Shown here piece by piece: positions 59,492 to 64,000 of a stretch of DNA of 64,000 nucleotides. Within the stretch, counting starts at the first letter, position 1, and each line of letters starts with the position of its first letter. The DNA lies in contig NZ_JAKCFI010000001.1 of NCBI RefSeq assembly GCF_021412625.1, forward strand, positions 620,001 to 684,000, given 5' to 3'. The notes under the pieces were generated by a model. The model saw nothing but the letters and a program-made list of their open reading frames with translations. It did not search any database and was not told where the DNA came from. This DNA comes from Myxococcus stipitatus (GTDB lineage: Bacteria; Myxococcota; Myxococcia; Myxococcales; Myxococcaceae). The position numbers and the translations under genes were made by a program.

Positions 59492-59544
59492 TCGTGTCAG
59501 GACACGAACCACCCCGCTGCCAGCCTGGGCCGGGAGCGGGGTGG
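59492..59544. terminator. Convergent terminator, two hairpins
   Basis: TCGTGTC-AG-GACACGA (59492-59507) and a 10-bp perfect stem CCACCCCGCT / AGCGGGGTGG (59509-59518 with 59535-59544). They lie between the stop codons of the di-haem lipoprotein (plus) and the VWA gene (minus), so may serve both. Confidence 0.65.
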
Positions 59545-59557
59545 GGTGGGGCGAAGG

Positions 59558-60988
59558 TCAGTAGGTGGAGCCGAGCTTGCCGAAGCTCTTCATGGCCTTG
59601 ACCTTCGACTTCTTCACCGCCGAGCGCAGCTCCTCGTCGCTCGCCGCGCGCTCGTACTCATCGAGCGTCGCCTGCTGCTCGGCCTGGTCCGCCGCGACGG
59701 CCGCGGGGCTCGCCACCGCGCCAGCGGCCTCGAAGAGCGTCTGGTTCTGGCGGATGTAGTCCTTGGCCTCCTCGCGGCGTCCCTCGCGCAGCGCCGCGGC
59801 CGCCTTCTGGAGGTTGACCGCGCTGCGCGCCCGCACCGCGTAGACGGTGGCGTCCTTGTCCTGCCTCGCCAGCACCTCCTCGTTCCGGTCGGTCACCACC
59901 GCGGACAGGGCGGCGCCGTTCTCCACGCCCACGTTGCGGATGAGGTCCGTGTAGCCCAGCCGCAGGTCGGACACGCGGACGGAGCGGCCCACCGCGTCGC
60001 CGTTGACGACCAGACGCACCACCACGCGCTCCAGCTGGCCGGCGGAGAAGTCGGGCAGCGACACGTGGACCTGGTTGCCGGACTGGCGCGCGTTGTAGCC
60101 GAGCACCTCGCCCAGCGAGACGCCGGTGGGCAGCGTGAAGGTCAGCGTCACGTCGCGCGCCACGGTGGTGGTGGCCTGCTGGAGGTCCTTCTGGAAGAGG
60201 GTGGCCAGCTGGCCCGCGTCCTCGAGGAAGCCGTAGGCGCCCGCGCCGTACTCGGCGAAGGCCTGCATCAGGTCCTCGTTGAAGTCGGTGCCCACGCCGA
60301 TGGCGCTCACCGACACGCCGCTGGCGCGAATCTCCCGCACCTGGTCCTTCAGGCCCTGGTCGTCCGTGATGCCCTCGGTGGGCTGGCCGTCGCTCATCAG
60401 GATGAGGCGGTTGATGCGGAACTGGCCCTGGGCGGACGCGAGCTGGAAGCGGCCCGCGGACAGCCCCGCGCCGATGTTGGTGCCGCCGTCGTCCCAGATG
60501 CTGTCCACGTACTGGAACATCCGCTCCCGGTTGCCCGGCGTGACGGCCATGGCCGGCAGGCTCTGCACGTCCGACCCGTAGTGGACGATGGCCAGCCGGT
60601 CCTCCTCCCGCAGCAGCCCCACCAGGTGCCGCGCGGCCTGCTTCGCCTGCGCCAGCTTGTAGCCGCTCATGGAGCCGGACCGGTCGATGACCAGCGCCAG
60701 GTTCACCGGGCTGCGCTTCGCCCCCGGCACCTCCGCGCCCGTCAGGTCCACCGTGGCGAAGACCTCCGACGCGCCCAGCGGCACGTACGGATGGGACAGC
60801 CGGCTCGTCATGGTGAGCGAGCCCGGCGTCCCCTGCAGGGGAATCACGGGGGCAGGGGGCCGGGGTGGCTCCACCACGACGACGGGGGTGTCCCCGCCTC
60901 GGGAGCGCGTCACCTGGGGAAGCCCCAGCACCAGGGCGACCAGGGCGAGGCCGCCAGCCAGCGAGAGGAAGAGGACCGTTCGGTTCAT
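59558..60988 (-). CDS. VWA-domain membrane protein
   Basis: A 476-residue protein with an N-terminal membrane helix (about 4-24, TVLFLSLAGGLALVALVLGL) and a Pro-rich linker. The VWA domain (about 95-270) keeps the full MIDAS: DRSGSMS (D-x-S-x-S), GGTNIGAGL with Thr and SDGQPTEG with Asp, so it should bind a divalent metal and a partner protein. The remainder (about 275-400) is beta-rich (VTLTFTLPTGVSLGEVLGYN) and ends in a basic helical tail. It is 85 bp downstream of the cglC-like gene on the same strand and may share its transcript. Confidence 0.85.
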   Translation of the reverse strand: MNRTVLFLSLAGGLALVALVLGLPQVTRSRGGDTPVVVVEPPRPPAPVIPLQGTPGSLTMTSRLSHPYVPLGASEVFATVDLTGAEVPGAKRSPVNLALVIDRSGSMSGYKLAQAKQAARHLVGLLREEDRLAIVHYGSDVQSLPAMAVTPGNRERMFQYVDSIWDDGGTNIGAGLSAGRFQLASAQGQFRINRLILMSDGQPTEGITDDQGLKDQVREIRASGVSVSAIGVGTDFNEDLMQAFAEYGAGAYGFLEDAGQLATLFQKDLQQATTTVARDVTLTFTLPTGVSLGEVLGYNARQSGNQVHVSLPDFSAGQLERVVVRLVVNGDAVGRSVRVSDLRLGYTDLIRNVGVENGAALSAVVTDRNEEVLARQDKDATVYAVRARSAVNLQKAAAALREGRREEAKDYIRQNQTLFEAAGAVASPAAVAADQAEQQATLDEYERAASDEELRSAVKKSKVKAMKSFGKLGSTY

Positions 60989-61073
60989 GGGCAGGGCTCC
61001 TTGCGCGTGTGACGCGGGCCCTGCCTCTACGAACCAACCGCGGGAAAAGGTCTACGCCCCGCGGCGGAAAGTG

Positions 61074-61607
61074 TCACCCACCGGCCGAAGGGTCCGGCAG
61101 CTTGCCCGCGCAGAAGAAGGGCGAGTTGTTCTCGCCGAAGATGCGCCGGTAGAAGCCCTCGTCCGCGGCGCGGATGGCGTCGAGCGTGTCCTGATCCAAC
61201 AGCAGCGGGCGGCAGGCCATCCGGCCCGGCAGGTCCGCCTGCACGTCGTCCGTGTCCTTCACGTCGCAGGCGCTGTCGGTCCCCTCCACGCACGGCTTGC
61301 TGCAGTAGCCCCAGGCCACCGCGTCGCCGTCCACCTGTCCGTCTTCCCCGAGCGCGCGGGGGTAGGCGGCGTCCCGGATGCAGATGAGGTCCTCGCAGTG
61401 CACGGCTCCGAACGAGACGACGTCCTGCTTGGAGGTCACCTCCTTCTCCAGCATCTCCACCGTCTTGTTGGAGCCTTGGTCCAGCTCCTGCTGCGTCGCC
61501 TTGCGCACCAGGGCGCAGGGCTTCCCAATCTCGCTGCTCACCTGACACCCGCTCACGAGCAGCGCGGTGGACGAGAGGATGAGGGCGCTTCGAACGAACT
61601 TCTTCAT
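61074..61607 (-). CDS. cglC: Gliding-motility lipoprotein CglC/GltK-like
   Basis: A 177-residue lipoprotein with signal MKKFVRSALILSSTALLVSGC (Cys 21). The mature part contains six further Cys (in GKPCALVRK, AVHCEDLICIRD, WGYCSKPCVEG, DSACDVK, MACRPLLL, FFCAGKL), likely disulfides. By sequence character and by its position divergent from GltB/GltA-like and GltC-like genes it matches CglC (GltK) of M. xanthus, an outer-membrane lipoprotein of the A-motility focal-adhesion complex whose mutants can be rescued by contact with wild-type cells. I recognise it from memory of the family and its gene context, not from a search. The start at ATG 61607 replaces a longer, unlikely frame. Confidence 0.72.
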   Translation of the reverse strand: MKKFVRSALILSSTALLVSGCQVSSEIGKPCALVRKATQQELDQGSNKTVEMLEKEVTSKQDVVSFGAVHCEDLICIRDAAYPRALGEDGQVDGDAVAWGYCSKPCVEGTDSACDVKDTDDVQADLPGRMACRPLLLDQDTLDAIRAADEGFYRRIFGENNSPFFCAGKLPDPSAGG

Positions 61608-61668
61608 GAGACCTCGACGAAGGGGGAGGGGCGCGGGACGACGGGGGGCCCCGCGACATCGTTTCTTC

Positions 61669-61696
61669 AGGGTAGCACAGCACCCCGGACTGCCAA
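61669..61696 (-). promoter_or_regulatory. Possible promoter of the cglC-like gene
   Basis: Minus strand: TTGGCA (61696-61691), 16-bp spacer, TACCCT (61674-61669). The start would be near 61662, about 55 bases before the gene. Weak -10. Confidence 0.3.
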
Positions 61697-61777
61697 CGGC
61701 CGCGAAGAAGCGCGTCCGGTGTGGAATTGTGCAGGAATACCGGAGAGATAGAACGTGGGCAGGCATGTTCGGGGCGG

Positions 61778-61806
61778 TTGCTGGGCGGGGATGCGACCGA
61801 TAGGAT
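61778..61806 (+). promoter_or_regulatory. Possible promoter of the gltB-like operon
   Basis: Plus strand: TTGCTG (61778-61783), 17-bp spacer, TAGGAT (61801-61806). A start near 61813 would suit either GTG 61837 or TTG 61876 as the first codon. Confidence 0.35.
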
Positions 61807-61875
61807 GGCGAGGCGAAGAGTCGCGCTGAACCCCCGGTGGAGTCTTTCCCCCCTCCCCCCACGGAGCCCCCGGAT

Positions 61876-62700
61876 TTGAACCGCCACACGTTGCTGCTCG
61901 CCCTGTGTCTGGTGCCTGCCCTGGCACCCGCCCAGAGCCAGGAGGGCATGGGCCTCGACCTCACGGAAGAGACCCAGCCCAAGTCGTCGGACGAATCACC
62001 CACGCCCCCCCCGGCGGAGGAGGCCACGCCCGCCGTGGCCTCCAAGACGGTGGAGGAGGAGGCTCCCCCGCCCGAGGCGCTCCCACCCCTGACGGACATC
62101 ACGCAAGAGGACCGGGTCAAGAGCTTCCAGAAGAAGGTGTACCGGAAGAAGGGGCGCTTCGAGCTGACCCCGGCCGTCACCGTCTCCGTGAATGATCCGT
62201 TCTACTCCAAGGTGGGCGCGTCCCTGCGCGGCGCCTACTACCTGGCGGACACGCTGGCCATCTCCGCCCGCGGCTCCTGGATGCAGGTGGTGCCGTCCGA
62301 CGACGTGCGCACCGCCAAGCGCACCTTCAACAGCAAGATCTACAACTCGGTGCCCCAGTGGTCCGCCATGGGCGACGTGGAGTGGAGCCCGCTGTACGGC
62401 AAGGTGGCCTTCCTCAACTCCATCCTGCACTTCGACGGCTACCTGCTGGCGGGCGCGGGCGTGGTGCAGACGGAGACCTCGTCCCTGCCGGGGCGCGGGC
62501 TCAACCCCGCCGCGGACCTGGGCCTGGGCATGCGCTTCGTCGCCAAGGACTTCGTGGCGGTGAACGTGGCGCTCATCAACACCTCCTATGTGGATCAGCC
62601 CCTGGGTAGCGCGAAGGGGGCCGTCCAGAACGTCATGACGCTCAACGCCGGCATCTCGCTGTTCCTGCCCTTCCGGTCGACGGGGAGGGACGCGGAATGA
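61876..62700 (+). CDS. gltB: GltB-like outer-membrane beta-barrel of the gliding machinery
   Basis: A 274-residue exported protein. Start taken as TTG 61876, which gives a clean signal peptide (NRHTLLLALCLVPALAPAQS); GTG 61837 would add a Pro-rich leader that spoils it. After the signal comes a disordered acidic, Pro/Glu-rich linker carrying the short motif GLDLTEE (about 24-30), then from about 90 on alternating strands with amphipathic pattern and terminal Phe/Leu typical of a small outer-membrane barrel (FELTPAVTVSVN, LNAGISLFLPF). In M. xanthus GltA and GltB are paired barrels next to CglC and GltC. Which of the two barrels here is GltA and which GltB is uncertain. It overlaps the next gene (ATGA). 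Confidence 0.6.
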   Translation: MNRHTLLLALCLVPALAPAQSQEGMGLDLTEETQPKSSDESPTPPPAEEATPAVASKTVEEEAPPPEALPPLTDITQEDRVKSFQKKVYRKKGRFELTPAVTVSVNDPFYSKVGASLRGAYYLADTLAISARGSWMQVVPSDDVRTAKRTFNSKIYNSVPQWSAMGDVEWSPLYGKVAFLNSILHFDGYLLAGAGVVQTETSSLPGRGLNPAADLGLGMRFVAKDFVAVNVALINTSYVDQPLGSAKGAVQNVMTLNAGISLFLPFRSTGRDAE

Positions 62701-63497
62701 AGACGCTCCTCCGTCTGCTGCTGACGCTGTCCCTCGTCGCGCCGGTGCTGGCGCGCGCCCAGGCCGCCAACTCCGAGGAGGAGGAGGCCGGCGACGTCTC
62801 GGAGGTCGACAAGGACCGGCTCGGCCCCCTGCGCGAGCGCGTCCCCCCGGTCTCCGGGCACCTGTTCCTCAAGAAGGGCCGCTTCGAGTTCAGTCCCTCC
62901 GCCACCGTGTCGCTGCGCGACGCGTTCTTCACCAAGTACCTCTTCGGCGGCACGCTGACCTACCACCCCATGGAGACGTTGGGCGTGAGCCTGCGGGTGG
63001 GCTACGCGGTCAACTCCGTCGCCGGCGCGGCGCAGATCTGCACCTTCTCCGACGGGACGGATGGTGGCACGCGCGGCTGCTCCTCGCCCTCCATGAAGGA
63101 GCTGGACGGCAAGGCGCCCGGGCAGCTCAAGCTCCTGGGTGGCGTGGACGTCCAGTGGGCGCCCATCTACGGCAAGCTGTCGCTGCTGGCCGAGAAGTTC
63201 GTCCACTTCGACCTGTACGGCGTCGTCGGCGCGTCCGTGGTCCAGTACCGCGGCCCGGAGCTCGACCCCACGCTCGCGCTCACCGCCCCCGCCAAGAACT
63301 ACATGACCCCGGGCGGCAACGTGGGTGTCGGCCTGCGCTTCTTCTTCAACCGGTGGGTGACGCTGCGCACGGAGGTGCGTGACCTCATCTACGTGGAGAA
63401 GAGCGGCAACCCGGACAAAGAAAACTACCTGCGCAACCAGCTGCTGTTCGAACTGGGTGTGTCCTTCTTCTTCCCCTCGTCCAATCCCGAGTCATGA
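62697..63497 (+). CDS. gltA: GltA-like outer-membrane beta-barrel of the gliding machinery
   Basis: A 266-residue exported protein, signal MKTLLRLLLTLSLVAPVLARA, then an acidic linker and a beta-barrel of about 8 strands (RFEFSPSATVSLRDAFFTKY, LGVSLRVGYAVNS, VGVGLRFFFNRWVTLRTEV) ending in the outer-membrane terminal pattern LLFELGVSFFFP. It is a paralogue of the preceding product: both have KKGRFE(L/F)(T/S)P and a Pro-Leu/Ile-Tyr-Gly-Lys strand (SPLYGKVAF and APIYGKLSL). ATG overlaps the previous stop and the next start overlaps its own stop, so three genes are coupled. The GltA name rests on context. Confidence 0.6.
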   Translation: MKTLLRLLLTLSLVAPVLARAQAANSEEEEAGDVSEVDKDRLGPLRERVPPVSGHLFLKKGRFEFSPSATVSLRDAFFTKYLFGGTLTYHPMETLGVSLRVGYAVNSVAGAAQICTFSDGTDGGTRGCSSPSMKELDGKAPGQLKLLGGVDVQWAPIYGKLSLLAEKFVHFDLYGVVGASVVQYRGPELDPTLALTAPAKNYMTPGGNVGVGLRFFFNRWVTLRTEVRDLIYVEKSGNPDKENYLRNQLLFELGVSFFFPSSNPES

Positions 63498-64000
63498 TGC
63501 GCTCCTTCCGGCTCATCCGTCTCGCCGTCCTGGGCCTCGTGCTCGCGTGGACGGCTCCCAGCTTCGCCCAGAGCTTCGAGGGCCTGGACCTCGGCGGCCA
63601 GACCAAGAAGAAGCGTGGCGCGAAGAAGACGTCGTCGAAGTCGTCGACCAAGTCCGCGACGTCCAAGTCCAGCAAGAAGAAGAAGGGCAAGTCCACGCGC
63701 GGCAAGGCGGCGCCCGTGGAGGCCGAGGAGTCGCCCTCCGAGACCGAGGTGGCCGACCCGACGCCGAGCGCGCCGGTGGAGGCCGCGCCCGCGGCCATCG
63801 CCGCGCCGGTGGAGGCGGCCCCCGTCACGCCCGCGACGCCGCCTCCCGCTCCGGTGCCCACGCCGGCGACGCCTCCGGCCAGCAATGGCCTGGGGCTGGA
63901 CCTGACGCAGGAGACGCCCAAGCCCGCCGCGCCCACCATGTCCTTCGAGGCGGTGGACGTGTCCGGCAAGACGGCGGACCGCCAGCGGCTGGACGTGGCC
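63494..64000 (+). CDS. gltC: GltC-like periplasmic protein (3' truncated by window edge)
   Basis: The first 169 codons of a gene that continues beyond the window. Two ATG codons (63494, 63497) begin a signal peptide (RLIRLAVLGLVLAWTAPSFAQS), followed by the motif EGLDLGGQ, a very Lys/Ser-rich block (about 38-70), a long Ala/Pro-rich linker, and the motif GLGLDLTQETPK (about 136-147), like the GLDLTEE of the first gene in this operon. In M. xanthus the gene after the two barrels is gltC, a periplasmic TPR protein of the gliding complex; no TPR is yet visible in this fragment. Confidence 0.5.
   Translation, partial: MMRSFRLIRLAVLGLVLAWTAPSFAQSFEGLDLGGQTKKKRGAKKTSSKSSTKSATSKSSKKKKGKSTRGKAAPVEAEESPSETEVADPTPSAPVEAAPAAIAAPVEAAPVTPATPPPAPVPTPATPPASNGLGLDLTQETPKPAAPTMSFEAVDVSGKTADRQRLDVA

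Noticed and set aside
56204..59512. 1,102-residue minus-strand open frame opposite the di-haem lipoprotein
   Set aside because: Antisense artefact of high GC; the plus frame has a lipobox, CxxCH sites and repeats, while this frame has only low-complexity Arg/Glu/Val sequence.

Overview
The window is GC-rich (roughly 70%), densely coded DNA that looks like a myxobacterium of the Myxococcus/Corallococcus type (family Myxococcaceae). The evidence is the very high third-position GC, the many short-gap or ATGA-overlapped operons, two sigma-54 activators, MopE-type Asp/Cys repeats, a PilZ protein of the myxobacterial paralogous type, and at the right end a CglC/GltK-like gliding-motility lipoprotein beside Glt-like outer-membrane barrel proteins. 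No tRNA, rRNA, CRISPR array, integrase or insertion sequence was seen.

Layout. (1) 1-11.3 kb, accessory and surface region: the 3' part of an S41 peptidase, a secreted Cys-rich MopE-repeat protein, a 2,265-residue SpvB/RHS protein with a lipobox and a C-terminal ParB-like tail, and right behind it a small gene that is the obvious candidate for its immunity protein. (2) 11.4-29.3 kb, minus strand: a complete-looking type II secretion operon gspC-D-E-F-(small ORF)-G-(G-like)-H-I-J-K-L-M-N. It is preceded by an NtrC-type response regulator and followed by a two-FHA sigma-54 activator. A textbook -24/-12 promoter lies just upstream of gspC with palindromes behind it, so the flanking activators probably bear on this operon. 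(3) 29.3-33.3 kb: a ParB-like protein and the TldE(PmbA)/TldD protease pair, minus strand. (4) 33.5-44.7 kb, signalling and housekeeping: FHA-TPR protein, TPR plus two cyclic-nucleotide domains, small membrane protein, a membrane TPR protein, homoserine kinase, NTF2-like lipoprotein, SRPBCC-like protein, a membrane peptidase-MA protein, PilZ and DUF192. (5) 44.8-54.6 kb: a PhoX-type lipoprotein paired with a di-haem protein, an EAL-CBS protein, a membrane coiled-coil protein, an MDR oxidoreductase, and purE-purK-ybaK. (6) 54.9-61.0 kb: a large lipoprotein joining a LamG-like domain, a di-haem peroxidase domain and nine C-terminal Cys repeats, then a VWA membrane protein. (7) 61.1-64.0 kb: cglC/gltK diverging from gltB-like, gltA-like and a truncated gltC-like gene, the periplasmic/outer-membrane part of the gliding machinery.

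Points that stand out: the RHS lipoprotein with a ParB-like tail and a neighbour that reads like a decayed ABC ATPase; two unexpected members of the Gsp operon (a 51-residue membrane protein and a GspG-like protein with no prepilin signal); the sigma-54 control of secretion; and the three-by-three repeat architecture of the di-haem lipoprotein. All function calls come from reading translated sequence for motifs; no database search was run.
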